Shown: positions 1 to 9,135 of the stretch, in pieces
Layout: every line of letters starts with the position of its first letter
How positions within the stretch are numbered: position 1 is the first letter of the stretch
Assembly (NCBI GenBank): GCA_029260265.1
Contig: JAJDDO010000019.1
Span: 310,001-374,000 of the forward strand
Direction: 5' to 3'
DNA length: 64,000 nt
Source of the DNA: Phycisphaerales bacterium
GTDB lineage: Bacteria; Planctomycetota; Phycisphaerae; Phycisphaerales; UBA1924
The notes under the pieces: generated by a model
Seen by the model: the letters and a program-made list of their open reading frames with translations, nothing else
Told to the model about the DNA's origin: nothing
The model's database searches: none
Program-made: the position numbers and the translations under genes

Positions 1-937
1 ACGCCTGGTAGAGTTCCATGCTTGTGAACTCCGGATTGTGCGACTTGTCCACACCCTCATTGCGGAAGTTCCGCGACATCTCATACACGCGAGGCATCCC
101 CCCGACCAACAGCCGCTTGAGGTACAACTCGGGTGCAATCCGCAGCGACAACTCCATATCAAGCGCATTCATGTGCGTCCTGAACGGACGCGCCGCTGCC
201 CCGCCGGGCTGGGTCTGAAGCACCGGTGTTTCGACCTCAAGAAAATCGAGCCCATCAAGGTACCCACGCACCGCGCGCATCAGCTTTGATCGCAGCATAA
301 ACACACGCGTTGTTTCCGGATTCACCCACATGTCGATATACCGCTGGCGATATCTGATCTCGGTGTTCGTCAACCCCGCATGCTTCTCGGGCGGCGGCAC
401 CAAACACTTGCTCGCCGGCGACAACGACGACGCCCAACAAGTCACCTCGCCCGTCCGCGTCATGGTCATCGGTCCCTCGGCGACAACAATATCACCAAGA
501 TCCAGCAGCTTAGCAAGCTTGAACCCAGCCAGTTCACAGTCACGCTTCGAGACCGCAACCTGAAAAGAATCGTTCGAATGGTCGCGCAGGTTCAACCACA
601 CCAGGTTCCCGTTATCTCGCTGGAGCACCACCCGCCCTGCCACACGGACAATCGGGCGATCATCAACCAACGCGGGCAGATCGCCCTCGTCGATATCAGG
701 ATCCGCCCGCTTTGATTCTTTGCGGGCCTGCAGGGATGCCTTGTTCGCTTCATCCGCCGATTCGTCGTATCGCCCGCTTGCTTCATTCAGTGAAAGAAGT
801 TCATCCTCGCGGTGCCCATACGGCGAGAACCCAAGCCCGATCGCTTTCTCACGGTTCTCACGCCGTTGCTGTTCGAGATGGTGAATATCCTCAACGCGCT
901 CGGCGTCGCCGCTCTGGGTGGTTTGTTGTTCTGTCAT
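1..937 (-). CDS. lysS: Lysyl-tRNA synthetase, class II (3' end outside window)
   Basis: Charges tRNA-Lys with lysine in the cytoplasm. The visible 312 codons cover the N-terminal part. After a charged leader of about 95 residues comes an OB-fold anticodon-binding domain (VRVAGRVVLQRDNGNLVW), then the start of the class II catalytic domain. That domain shows the family signatures RQRYIDMWVNPE, LEVETPVLQTQPGGAAARPF and YEMSRNFRNEG, followed by NPEFTSMELYQA at the window edge. The ATG at 937 gives the full OB fold. The leader is longer than in E. coli LysS. The gene runs off the left end, so the C-terminus is not seen. It is first in the minus-strand block, 28 bases downstream of the Rrf2 regulator, so co-transcription is possible. 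Confidence 0.95.
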   Translation of the reverse strand, partial: MTEQQTTQSGDAERVEDIHHLEQQRRENREKAIGLGFSPYGHREDELLSLNEASGRYDESADEANKASLQARKESKRADPDIDEGDLPALVDDRPIVRVAGRVVLQRDNGNLVWLNLRDHSNDSFQVAVSKRDCELAGFKLAKLLDLGDIVVAEGPMTMTRTGEVTCWASSLSPASKCLVPPPEKHAGLTNTEIRYRQRYIDMWVNPETTRVFMLRSKLMRAVRGYLDGLDFLEVETPVLQTQPGGAAARPFRTHMNALDMELSLRIAPELYLKRLLVGGMPRVYEMSRNFRNEGVDKSHNPEFTSMELYQA

Positions 938-965
938 CACGGACGATCGTACGCACACGCTCGGC

Positions 966-1433
966 TTAGCTGCCCGATTTATCAAGGGTCAAATGAATCT
1001 TCTTCGACATCTCTGCGTTGCACAGCGGGCGAACACTGCCAAGCTCGCCGAGAACATCTGAAAGCGAGATCCCATCAAAGACACCGATCATGGTCCTGGC
1101 CGCCTCGTCGAGTTTTCTGTGCAGCGGGCACAAGACCCCCTTGTGCTCAACCAGCCCGAGCGGGCACGCGGTAATCGGGGAAATCGGATCAATCGAGTTG
1201 ATCACATCGAGCAAGGTAATCTCGGGTGCCGGACGCGCGATCCGATACCCTCCGCCCACGCCCCGACGCCCAATCACAAGATCGGCCTTGGCAAGCTGCT
1301 GAAGAACCTTGGCGAGGTAGTTCGAAGGCACCTTCGTGTTCTCCGCAATCTCACCCGTCGCGATCAGCCCCTCCTTCATGTACGCGAGGTAGCACATCGC
1401 CCGCAGGGCATATTCTGTTGTTTGTGATAGCAT
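966..1433 (-). CDS. Rrf2 family transcriptional regulator, possibly iron-sulfur
   Basis: 155-residue winged-helix DNA-binding protein of the Rrf2 family (relatives: IscR, NsrR, CymR). It opens with MLSQTTEYALRAMCYLA, typical of the family, followed by the recognition-helix region VPSNYLAKVLQQL and the wing VIGRRGVGGGYRIAR. Three cysteines (C90, C102, C138) lie in the part that holds the Fe-S ligands in IscR and NsrR, but the spacing differs: IscR has three close cysteines, here the third is far away. A cluster is therefore possible, not shown. The ATG at 1433 is preceded by GAGG and fits the family N-terminus; an open frame continues upstream to 1559 but is not family-like. A good promoter lies just upstream. 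The target genes cannot be told from the sequence. Confidence 0.9.
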   Translation of the reverse strand: MLSQTTEYALRAMCYLAYMKEGLIATGEIAENTKVPSNYLAKVLQQLAKADLVIGRRGVGGGYRIARPAPEITLLDVINSIDPISPITACPLGLVEHKGVLCPLHRKLDEAARTMIGVFDGISLSDVLGELGSVRPLCNAEMSKKIHLTLDKSGS

Positions 1434-1463
1434 GGGAAACCTCAAATAGGATGAAGAAGATCC

Positions 1464-1492
1464 AGTATAGTTGAAATGATACCAAGTCTCAA
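1464..1492 (-). promoter_or_regulatory. Candidate sigma-70 promoter of the Rrf2 gene
   Basis: Read on the minus strand: TTGAGA, 17 bases, TATACT. Spacing and both hexamers are close to the sigma-70 consensus. The -10 ends about 30 bases before the start codon. The spacer together with its flanks has a weak inverted symmetry (TTGA near 1471, TCAA near 1489 on the plus strand), which could be an operator for autoregulation, common in Rrf2 genes. Prediction only. Confidence 0.5.
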
Positions 1493-1545
1493 TAAAAGAT
1501 GATAACCGAGGACGATATCGTTCTATTTCCAGTTTTTCCGGGTTT

Positions 1546-2601
<1,056 letters not shown>

Positions 2602-2698
2602 TGTGTGCTCCATGGAAGAAGTATCTGACTTCTCTCATCATACCGGAACACCGCTGCCGGGTTTACATTCCGTCGAGAGTAAACAAGAACGCTACCGT

Positions 2699-2741
2699 CA
2701 AAAAAAGTGGCAGCTGCACGGGGTCTCGTCGTGCAGCTGCC
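2699..2741 (-). terminator. Rho-independent terminator after the PDZ protein gene
   Basis: Perfect 12-bp inverted repeat (GGCAGCTGCACG at 2709-2720 and its complement at 2730-2741) with a 9-base loop. On the minus strand it is followed within two bases by a run of T. It lies downstream of the gene ending at 2853 and insulates the moxR gene from the sigma factor operon. Confidence 0.85.
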
Positions 2742-2852
2742 GGGGTCGACCTCACGAATGAGGTCGGCGTCGTGGTTACTGTTGTACAAATCTAGTTGGG
2801 GCTCGGATGCACAAAGTTTCATCGCACCGAGCAATTCGGATGAAATACCAAC

Positions 2853-4079
2853 TTATTCGTCGTCTTCACCCATTTTCTCGAACATCCGTTCGAGCAGCCC
2901 GGTCAACTGCTCCATCCGCTCTTCGAGCCGCGATGCCTGTGATTCGATCCGTGCTTCGAGCGTATTGAGACGAGCTTCGAGCGCTTCCATCCGTCCTTGC
3001 GCCTCGCCTTTCAACTCCTGCAACTCCACGGCACCCCTCTGGTGCAAGCCTTCGACCATCTCCTTGAGGCCCTTCGCTTCGTGCTCACGCACAAAGAGCT
3101 GGCCGTCTCGCAGTTCAATAATCTGTGCCCTCGCATGCTCGAGCGCATCGTGGGCGCGATCGGTCATCTCTTTATGCAGCCGGATCTTCGATGGAAGATC
3201 ACGATCACGCATTTGCTCTACAAGAACCTGCAGCTCCCCGTCATCTGAAATCCAGTGATCCTCATCACCCGCTTCAACATCCACCCTCACGCTGATCTGC
3301 CCGAGCTTCTCGTTGTCATAAGCGACGAGCTCGGGCTTCAGGGTCATCTTTTTTCCGGCGCGGATCACGATCATTTTGAGCTTGTCACCCGGCTCGAGCT
3401 TCATCAGCGCTTTATGGAGGATCTCGCCGCTCGCTTCTTCCGATCCATCGATCGAAACAACGACATCGTACTTCAGCATTCCAGATGCCGCCGCGGGCAA
3501 TCCATCCATCACCCCGTCGATCAGGATTGCCGCCCGATCACCAAGCCCCAGCTGTGCACGCAATGCCTCGCTTGGTTCAGAGAGGTTAATCCCGAGCATC
3601 ACCTTGGGCTGCTCGACATTTTTCACCGCAGCGAGCTCAAAGTTGCCGTGCTCATCAGCCCCGGTGTGCGCCCTCAGGGTGATGGCTTTGGGAGTAGAAG
3701 CAAACAGCCGATTCGTGTGCGCTGCGTTCACCTGCGGGAGGGCTTTAAAAACAAAGATGTTTTCGCCATCCCCGTTAATGATTTCGAACGCCCCGTTGTC
3801 GGCTTCATGAATCCACGAGCTCGGCACCTGCTCGTCGTCGATCTTGACCACAAACACGCCGTCTGTTGATTTGAGCTCATATACATGCTCGCCATCGCTC
3901 ACCTTCTGGGTCCAGCTTGACTTGTGGTCATCGTCGTTGGTTGCGATCTGCACAATAGTGTGCTCCGCCTTTGTGGTATCCTTTTCGTCCGAGACGAACT
4001 GGGCGCAAGCGGACGACGCGGGTACAAGCCCGGCAAGAAGCAAAATCGAAAGCGGTTGAATCAGTGGGTTGCGTGTCAT
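2853..4079 (-). CDS. Exported PDZ-domain protein with C-terminal coiled coil
   Basis: 408 residues. An N-terminal signal peptide (hydrophobic stretch LIQPLSILLLAGLVPASSACA, cleavage probably after ACA) sends it to the periplasm. Residues about 159-250 form a PDZ domain: MLGINLSEPSEALRAQLGLG, then the ligand-groove region and VVVSIDGSEEASG. Residues about 295-400 are strongly heptad-like and charged, predicted coiled coil. There is no serine protease domain, so this is not DegP itself; it could be a peptide sensor or scaffold. The start at 4079 is chosen over 4091 because GGAGAA sits at the right distance. It is the third gene after the ECF sigma factor and its anti-sigma, 90 bases further on, so it may act in sensing or be a target. 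The coding sequence is followed by a strong terminator. Confidence 0.8.
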   Translation of the reverse strand: MTRNPLIQPLSILLLAGLVPASSACAQFVSDEKDTTKAEHTIVQIATNDDDHKSSWTQKVSDGEHVYELKSTDGVFVVKIDDEQVPSSWIHEADNGAFEIINGDGENIFVFKALPQVNAAHTNRLFASTPKAITLRAHTGADEHGNFELAAVKNVEQPKVMLGINLSEPSEALRAQLGLGDRAAILIDGVMDGLPAAASGMLKYDVVVSIDGSEEASGEILHKALMKLEPGDKLKMIVIRAGKKMTLKPELVAYDNEKLGQISVRVDVEAGDEDHWISDDGELQVLVEQMRDRDLPSKIRLHKEMTDRAHDALEHARAQIIELRDGQLFVREHEAKGLKEMVEGLHQRGAVELQELKGEAQGRMEALEARLNTLEARIESQASRLEERMEQLTGLLERMFEKMGEDDE

Positions 4080-4169
4080 GGTGTTCTCCATCGAGTGTGG
4101 TCGGTTTGTAAAAAGTGTGTGGTTTATGTGTTCGGGCGTTTACAGAGATGCCCGCCGAATGATTTCCTG

Positions 4170-4871
4170 TCAAAAAGATCGAACTTGCTTTGGCGCATCC
4201 TGAATCGGCACAGGAATCGAGTTGCCAAACTCGTCATTCGTCTCACGGTAGACCTCGTCAAGGATTTTGCGCTCGAGAATCTGACGGATGTAGAGCACCT
4301 CGAAGGTGCCGTCGTCCATCGGACGGGTCTCAACCAAGATCGGGTTGGGGATCTCGCCCACGACCCGCCCCGCCTGGTATCCCGCCGCGATGTACTGGTC
4401 CATCGCTTGCTCGGGGGTCGCCGACTGAAGCATGGTGTTGCTCCCGATCGGCACCATCCCCGCGTTCTGTCTCTGGGCATCGGGGTTTGTCTGAGAGTTA
4501 CCCATCGAGGTCACCCAGACAAGCAGTATCGCCGCGGCCGCAGCCCAACCGCCCCAACGAGAAACAAACTCGAATCGTTGCTGATGCTGCGCGTGTCGAA
4601 TCATTCCCCCAGGCAGTTCGACCGAATCAGCCGTCGCCGCCGCGGAGTGCATTGTCTCGCACAATCCCTCGTACTGGCTCTGGGCCACCGCGAGATCAGA
4701 CCAGATCTGCTGGTCCTCAGCGGCGATCTGCCGGAACTGATTCCAATCGTCCGCGCCCGCGCATCCATCAACCACCCGCGAGATCAGCTCGTCGCGTTGA
4801 TCATCCTTCATCGCGCCCCCCTCTCGCTGTGGGCGGTATGAATCGTCAGATTGATGGATTTCTTTATTCAT
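4170..4871 (-). CDS. Putative membrane anti-sigma factor
   Basis: 233 residues with no clear database-type motif I can name. Layout: a cytoplasmic N-terminus of about 105 residues with a short acidic helix pattern (DELISRVVDGCAGADDWNQF) like the start of planctomycete anti-sigma proteins, one membrane span at about 106-122 (WGGWAAAAAILLVWV), then an outer part of about 110 residues. The start codon overlaps the stop of the upstream sigma gene as ATGA and has GGAGG just before it, so the two are translationally coupled. Position and topology, not similarity, are the reason for the call. No HxxxCxxC zinc anti-sigma motif is present. Confidence 0.65.
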   Translation of the reverse strand: MNKEIHQSDDSYRPQREGGAMKDDQRDELISRVVDGCAGADDWNQFRQIAAEDQQIWSDLAVAQSQYEGLCETMHSAAATADSVELPGGMIRHAQHQQRFEFVSRWGGWAAAAAILLVWVTSMGNSQTNPDAQRQNAGMVPIGSNTMLQSATPEQAMDQYIAAGYQAGRVVGEIPNPILVETRPMDDGTFEVLYIRQILERKILDEVYRETNDEFGNSIPVPIQDAPKQVRSF

Positions 4872-5515
4872 CGGGCACCTCCGCTGATCGCCGATGCAGA
4901 TGCGTCAGACATTGAAGATTGTTTGTTCAGTTCTCGTTGTTGTTGTTTTTCGCTCTGTTGATCGTTGATCTGCACAATCTCGCGGAGCATCCGTCGCCCG
5001 CGGGCGATGCGGGTCTCGACTGTTGTCTCCGGCAACTCAAGTACCGCGCTGATCTGTTTGTAGCTCATGTTCTTCAAACACCTCATCAAAACGGGCTCCC
5101 GGTAACTTTCTGGGAGCTGCAACGCCGCTGCGAGCACCCGCTTGGCATCGTCAGAACACCCGTTGGCGTGCGTGGCGTCGGATACACCCCGCCGATTCGG
5201 GTGTTCAAACCCGACAAAGCGAAGCATCCCACGCTTGCGGGTATTCACCTTCCGCCCCTCGCCTCTCGCAGCATTGATCGCCACCGTGCGGAGCCAAGGG
5301 CGGAACAGATTGGGATCTCGTACTTCACTCATTTTTCTGCACACCTGCATCGCGACAACCTGCAATAGATCTTCCAGATCGGTCTCGCGTGGTTTATGGG
5401 CGATCAGGATCGCCGCGACCCACCGCCGATGCTCACGCCAAACGGCACTGAGCGCATCGTGATCGCCTCCGATGGCTGCCTGGATTTGTGACCCATCGGT
5501 CGACCACTCATTCAC
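4868..5515 (-). CDS. ECF-type RNA polymerase sigma factor
   Basis: About 215 residues. Sigma region 2 is seen in DLEDLLQVVAMQVCRKM and FRPWLRTVAINAARGEGRK. Region 4 is PESYREPVLMRCLKNMSYKQ followed by ISAVLELPETTVETRIARGR, the helix-turn-helix that reads the -35 element. The long open frame begins at 5665, but its first 50 residues do not look like a sigma factor. I use the GTG at 5515 with GGAG upstream; this start is uncertain. The gene lies head-to-head with tatC and forms an operon with the anti-sigma (4-base overlap) and the PDZ protein. Such ECF systems usually answer envelope or surface signals; the signal here is unknown. Confidence 0.88.
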   Translation of the reverse strand: MNEWSTDGSQIQAAIGGDHDALSAVWREHRRWVAAILIAHKPRETDLEDLLQVVAMQVCRKMSEVRDPNLFRPWLRTVAINAARGEGRKVNTRKRGMLRFVGFEHPNRRGVSDATHANGCSDDAKRVLAAALQLPESYREPVLMRCLKNMSYKQISAVLELPETTVETRIARGRRMLREIVQINDQQSEKQQQRELNKQSSMSDASASAISGGAR

Positions 5516-5652
5516 AACCCGGTCTCCACTTCCGCCGGGGATCAATCCCCTTGCTACTAGATGCTTACCATACCGATGTCCGTCAGGTTCTGTGGTATTT
5601 TTAATTCCAAACGAATCCCGCACATCCGACTTCTTCCACCAGAGACCGATCC

Positions 5653-6729
5653 ATGCCCAAGTCATCCCAAATCCCAGGCAGAGACCTCAACAATGGGCTG
5701 CTCGGTTCCGCCGGCGTGATGTCCTTCGGCGATCACCTCGAAGACCTCCGAAAACGCGTTTTTCTCGCGGTTATTGGTCTTCTTCCGATTTTCGCGCTCG
5801 CCTTTTTCTTCGGACGCCCGATCCTGTCCATCCTCATCAAGCCCGCACTCGTCAAACTTCACGAAGGCGGTCAGCCACCTGTCCTCCAAGCGACCAGCCC
5901 CTTCGAAACCTTCGGCACCGTCGTCCAGATCGCCATCGTGGCCACCGTGCTCATCGGCGCACCCTGGATCCTCATTCAACTCTGGAAGTTTGTCTCCCCC
6001 GGGCTCTACACCCACGAACGCAAAATCGTGTACCTGCTTGTCCCCTTCTCTGCATTCTTGACCGTGATGAGCATGCTGTTCCTCTACTTTGTGATCCTCC
6101 CTGTGATCCTGACCTTTTTCATCGGGTTCAATGCCCAGGTCGCCGGCGAGCAGTCAATCCGCAAGGCACCGATCCCCGAGGGCATCGTGCTGCCCATGAT
6201 CCCGACCCTGCAGGCGGACCCAATCAACCCGCCGATGGGGTCCTACTGGATCAATGAGGAGCACATGCAACTGCGCGTCTATGTCGGCGACAAGGACGGC
6301 AAGCCCAATATCCAGGTCTCCCAACTCACCACCCAAACCGGAATCCTCCAGCAATACAGGATCTCTGAGTACATCAAAACGCTGCTCAATATGGGGCTCG
6401 CCTTCGGCATCGCGTTCCAGACCCCCGTGGTCATCGTCATGCTCGGGTGGATCGGGATTCTTGACCCCAAGACTATGGGCAAATGGCGCAAGCACGCGGT
6501 CGCGGTCTGCGCGGTGCTCGGTGCGTTGCTCACCCCCGCCGATCCGGTGTCGATGGTCCTGCTCGCGGTGCCCTTGTACCTGCTCTATGAACTCGGGCTC
6601 TTTATCCTGCGTGTGCTCCCGATCGAGCGGGTGCTTGGTCAATCCAAGCTCAAGCAAGACCAAGACGCGATCACACCCGATCAAGATCCGGATGATCACC
6701 CAGATCCAGACGAGCAATCAAATGAGTAA
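5653..6729 (+). CDS. tatC: Sec-independent protein translocase subunit TatC
   Basis: Core of the twin-arginine translocon in the inner membrane; it recognises the RR signal peptide. Family signatures: MSFGDHLEDLRKRVF near the N-terminus (residues 23-37) with a conserved acidic residue, SPFETF (82-87), and SPGLYTHERK (115-124). Six membrane spans are visible. At 358 residues it is about 100 longer than E. coli TatC. Residues about 161-235, in the second periplasmic loop, form an extra hydrophilic segment, and the last 25 residues are very acidic. The start at 5653 gives a normal short N-terminal tail. Its stop overlaps the start of tadA by 8 bases. Confidence 0.95.
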   Translation: MPKSSQIPGRDLNNGLLGSAGVMSFGDHLEDLRKRVFLAVIGLLPIFALAFFFGRPILSILIKPALVKLHEGGQPPVLQATSPFETFGTVVQIAIVATVLIGAPWILIQLWKFVSPGLYTHERKIVYLLVPFSAFLTVMSMLFLYFVILPVILTFFIGFNAQVAGEQSIRKAPIPEGIVLPMIPTLQADPINPPMGSYWINEEHMQLRVYVGDKDGKPNIQVSQLTTQTGILQQYRISEYIKTLLNMGLAFGIAFQTPVVIVMLGWIGILDPKTMGKWRKHAVAVCAVLGALLTPADPVSMVLLAVPLYLLYELGLFILRVLPIERVLGQSKLKQDQDAITPDQDPDDHPDPDEQSNE

Positions 6730-7198
6730 AACCACCGAAGCTGATCTGGAGATGATGCACAGGGCGTTGAAGCTCGCAGAGCACGCTTCGCGGCTCGGCG
6801 AGGTGCCCGTCGGAGCGGTGGTCTACGAAACCGCGACCGGGATCATCATCGGCGAAGGGTTCAACACCCGCGAATCCGGGTGCAACCCCGCCGGGCACGC
6901 CGAGTTCACCGCGATCCTGAATGCATGCCAATCGATCAACGATTGGAGGCTGAACCATTGCACGCTCGTCGTGACCCTCGAACCATGCCCTATGTGTGCT
7001 GGATTGATCGTCAACGCCCGTGTGGGGCGTGTGGTGTTCGGAGCCTCGGATCCCAAGGCCGGGGCCGTACGGACGCTCTACGGGCTGCTTGAAGACAGTC
7101 GGCTCAACCATCGGGCAGAAGTTCATTCGGGGTTGCTCGAAGAAGAGTCCGCAATCCAACTCAAGGAATTCTTTAAGAACCTCAGAAAACCAAAGTGA
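6722..7198 (+). CDS. tadA: tRNA-specific adenosine deaminase (TadA family)
   Basis: 158-residue zinc deaminase. TadA converts A34 to inosine in tRNA-Arg(ACG). The catalytic HAE is H59-A-E61 and the zinc cysteines are C89 and C92 in EPCPMCAG. Length and motif spacing match TadA closely. Part of the family acts on guanine or other bases, and tRNA specificity is inferred from the family. The ATG at 6722 lies inside the end of tatC, so the two genes are coupled; the longer open frame upstream is only tatC read in another frame. Confidence 0.82.
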   Translation: MSKTTEADLEMMHRALKLAEHASRLGEVPVGAVVYETATGIIIGEGFNTRESGCNPAGHAEFTAILNACQSINDWRLNHCTLVVTLEPCPMCAGLIVNARVGRVVFGASDPKAGAVRTLYGLLEDSRLNHRAEVHSGLLEEESAIQLKEFFKNLRKPK

Positions 7199-7543
7199 TT
7201 GTGCACCCCTGATCGTGCGTTCTTTCTCTCCCCCAATTCAAAGAGAAATTATGATGACGGTGGTAATTAGGGGCGCCAATTGGTGGATCCGTTCTCTAGA
7301 CCAAACGATAACCGTTTGAAAGAAAGACACATAGACACAGAGTTCGTATGTGTGCAACCTGTCGGCTCGATGTCAAGTGCGCCTCATCGCGCTGCGTAGC
7401 AATGAGAACCAACAGGCTGTGCACAGCGACGGCGGAGCCAACTACTCGGCTTACCAGCGCGCAACCGACAGGCTTTGCAGACGCCCTCCACCTGCTGATG
7501 TCAACTGCGCAACCAGGGAACAGCCAGAATCGCCAGGGCGGTT
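7199..7543. other. 345-bp gap between convergent tadA and dnaA, with degenerate repeats
   Basis: Non-coding as far as I can see. The left half (7199-7330) is AT-richer and without strong features. The right half holds four related blocks, described separately at 7350-7525. I find no rho-independent terminator with a T run for either flanking gene and no recognisable tRNA, SRP, tmRNA or RNase P core motif. Confidence 0.6.
7350..7525. repeat. Four degenerate ~50-bp repeats downstream of dnaA
   Basis: Blocks built on GCAACC-nACAGGCT-nTGCA start near 7354 (GCAACCTGTCGGCT), 7406 (GAACCAACAGGCTGTGCA), 7460 (GCAACCGACAGGCTTTGCA) and 7508 (GCAACCAGGGAACAG), spaced about 48-55 bases. In addition GATGTCAAGTGCGC at 7369 recurs as GATGTCAACTGCGC at 7497. 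The blocks differ by several bases each, so this is an old or structurally constrained array. Role unknown; it may be a non-coding RNA, a protein-binding array or a decayed element. Confidence 0.45.
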
Positions 7544-8944
7544 TTACCGCACCGAGCGGATCTTGGTTTCGAGCGTGCGGACCGCAGCGTGCAGATCATC
7601 ATCATCGCGGCATCGCTTGCGGATCATCCGCACCGCATGCATCACGGTGGTGTGATCCCGCCCGCCAAACTGGGCCCCGATCTCTTCAAGCGAGTGGCGG
7701 GTGTTCTCGCGGGCAAGATACATCGCGATCTGGCGAGGAAGGGTGATGGACTTGTGCTTGCGTTTGCCAAGCATCTCGGTCCGCTTGACCTGATAAAATG
7801 CGCTGACAACGGTGATAATTTGATCGATGCTCGGGTCGGCGCCGGTGGTTGTGGTCGATGATGCGAACTCATCGCCGAGCGCGTATCGGGCGAGTTCCAG
7901 ATCAATCGGTTTTCGATCAACGGTCGAAACAATCTGAAGCTTGGATATCGCCCCCTCAAGATCACGGATATTGGTGTCCATGTGCAGCGCGATCTCGCGG
8001 GCGACATTCTCAGGAATGTCCACCTTGCGCTCGCTCGCCTTCCGCTTGAGGATCTCCATTCTGGTCTCAAAGCCGGGTTTCTCGATGCACGCAACCAGCC
8101 CCCAAGTAAACCGAGAGACGAGCCGGTCTTCAAGATTCGGGATCTCTTCCGGCGGCGCGTCAGAACTGAGAATGATCTGCTTGTTTGACTGGTACAGGGC
8201 ATTGAAGGTGTGGAAGAACTCCTCTTGAGTCCGCTCGCGGTGGGTCAGGAAGTGGATATCGTCGATCACGAGCATATCGATATCCCGGTAGATGCGCCTG
8301 AACTCGGCCATCTGTGAGTTCTGCACCGCGTTCATGTACTGGGTCATGAACCCATCGCACGAGACATACCGGATGAGGTAATCCGGATGCTTGAGCTTGA
8401 TCTTCAAGCAGATCGCCTGGAGCAGGTGGGTCTTGCCCAGCCCAACCCCGCCATGTATGAACAGCGGGTTGTACGAATGCCCCGGTGAATCAGATACCGC
8501 GATAGCCGCAGCGTGCGCAAACCGATTGTTCGGGCCGATGACAAACTGCTCAAACCCGTAGTTAGGATCAATCGGCAGCGTGTCGTCTGTCCGGATTCTC
8601 GATCGTTCACTCGGGACGCTCGGCGCGGGTTTGGCGATCGGTTTGATCTCTCGGCCCTGGCCCGCCTTGGCTTTGGGCTTCTCATGACTCCATGGATCGG
8701 TTGGTCCGAGGAGCCGAACCGCGATCAGCTGCCCGGTGATATCGCGTATGGCATCATTGAGCGGGTCAAGGCATGATCGGCGGAGGTAATCGCGGTGCAG
8801 ATCGGTTTGTGTCCGCACACCAAAGGTCCCCTCAGAAAAACCCAACGGTTCGAGCTCATCGAACCATCGGCGGGTGACAGTGGGGTGTTCCTTGGCGATA
8901 AGCGTAAGAACATCTTCCAAGACCTTGGAGTCCGGGTCCGGCAT
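7544..8944 (-). CDS. dnaA: Chromosomal replication initiator DnaA
   Basis: 466 residues. DnaA binds oriC as ATP-form and opens the duplex. Domain I is residues about 1-85, a charged linker follows to about 118, and the AAA+ domain III holds Walker A GGVGLGKT (165-172) and Walker B MLVIDDIHF (224-232). Domain IV ends with the DnaA signature GRDHTTVMHAVRMI near residue 425. The conserved start of domain III (NRFAHAAAIAV) is present. It is not followed by dnaN: the neighbours are a repeat tract and tadA, and dnaN is 12 kb away. A hairpin lies about 25 bases before the start codon. Confidence 0.97.
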   Translation of the reverse strand: MPDPDSKVLEDVLTLIAKEHPTVTRRWFDELEPLGFSEGTFGVRTQTDLHRDYLRRSCLDPLNDAIRDITGQLIAVRLLGPTDPWSHEKPKAKAGQGREIKPIAKPAPSVPSERSRIRTDDTLPIDPNYGFEQFVIGPNNRFAHAAAIAVSDSPGHSYNPLFIHGGVGLGKTHLLQAICLKIKLKHPDYLIRYVSCDGFMTQYMNAVQNSQMAEFRRIYRDIDMLVIDDIHFLTHRERTQEEFFHTFNALYQSNKQIILSSDAPPEEIPNLEDRLVSRFTWGLVACIEKPGFETRMEILKRKASERKVDIPENVAREIALHMDTNIRDLEGAISKLQIVSTVDRKPIDLELARYALGDEFASSTTTTGADPSIDQIITVVSAFYQVKRTEMLGKRKHKSITLPRQIAMYLARENTRHSLEEIGAQFGGRDHTTVMHAVRMIRKRCRDDDDLHAAVRTLETKIRSVR

Positions 8945-8966
8945 GGTGCCGATTCCTTTATTCGTC

Positions 8967-8990
8967 TTCGGGTGAAAATCACCACCCGAA
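8967..8990 (-). promoter_or_regulatory. Hairpin in the dnaA 5' leader
   Basis: Perfect 8-bp inverted repeat (TTCGGGTG at 8967-8974, CACCCGAA at 8983-8990) with an 8-base loop, ending about 22 bases upstream of the dnaA start codon. It could be an operator or a translation-control hairpin. No perfect DnaA box was found in this gap, so DnaA autoregulation is not supported by sequence. Confidence 0.4.
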
Positions 8991-9135
8991 TAATCAATAA
9001 AAATTCTGAACGAACCAAACGCGAGTGTGTCCCCTGCGTTCAGGCGCGTCCCCGAAGAACAAAGATAAATGCTCCGCCCCCCTTATGTCAACTCTCAACT
9101 GGATGATCGGCGCGCAATTGGTGTTTTCTGTTCGC

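Noticed and set aside
5516..5665. N-terminal extension of the ECF sigma factor frame to the ATG at 5665.
   Set aside because: The extra 50 residues do not resemble sigma factors, and the region must hold the divergent tatC promoter. A GTG with GGAG fits better.
7199..7543. Replication origin or tmRNA/RNase P RNA in the gap beside dnaA.
   Set aside because: No perfect DnaA boxes, no tRNA-like ends and no known RNA core were found; only degenerate repeats can be supported.
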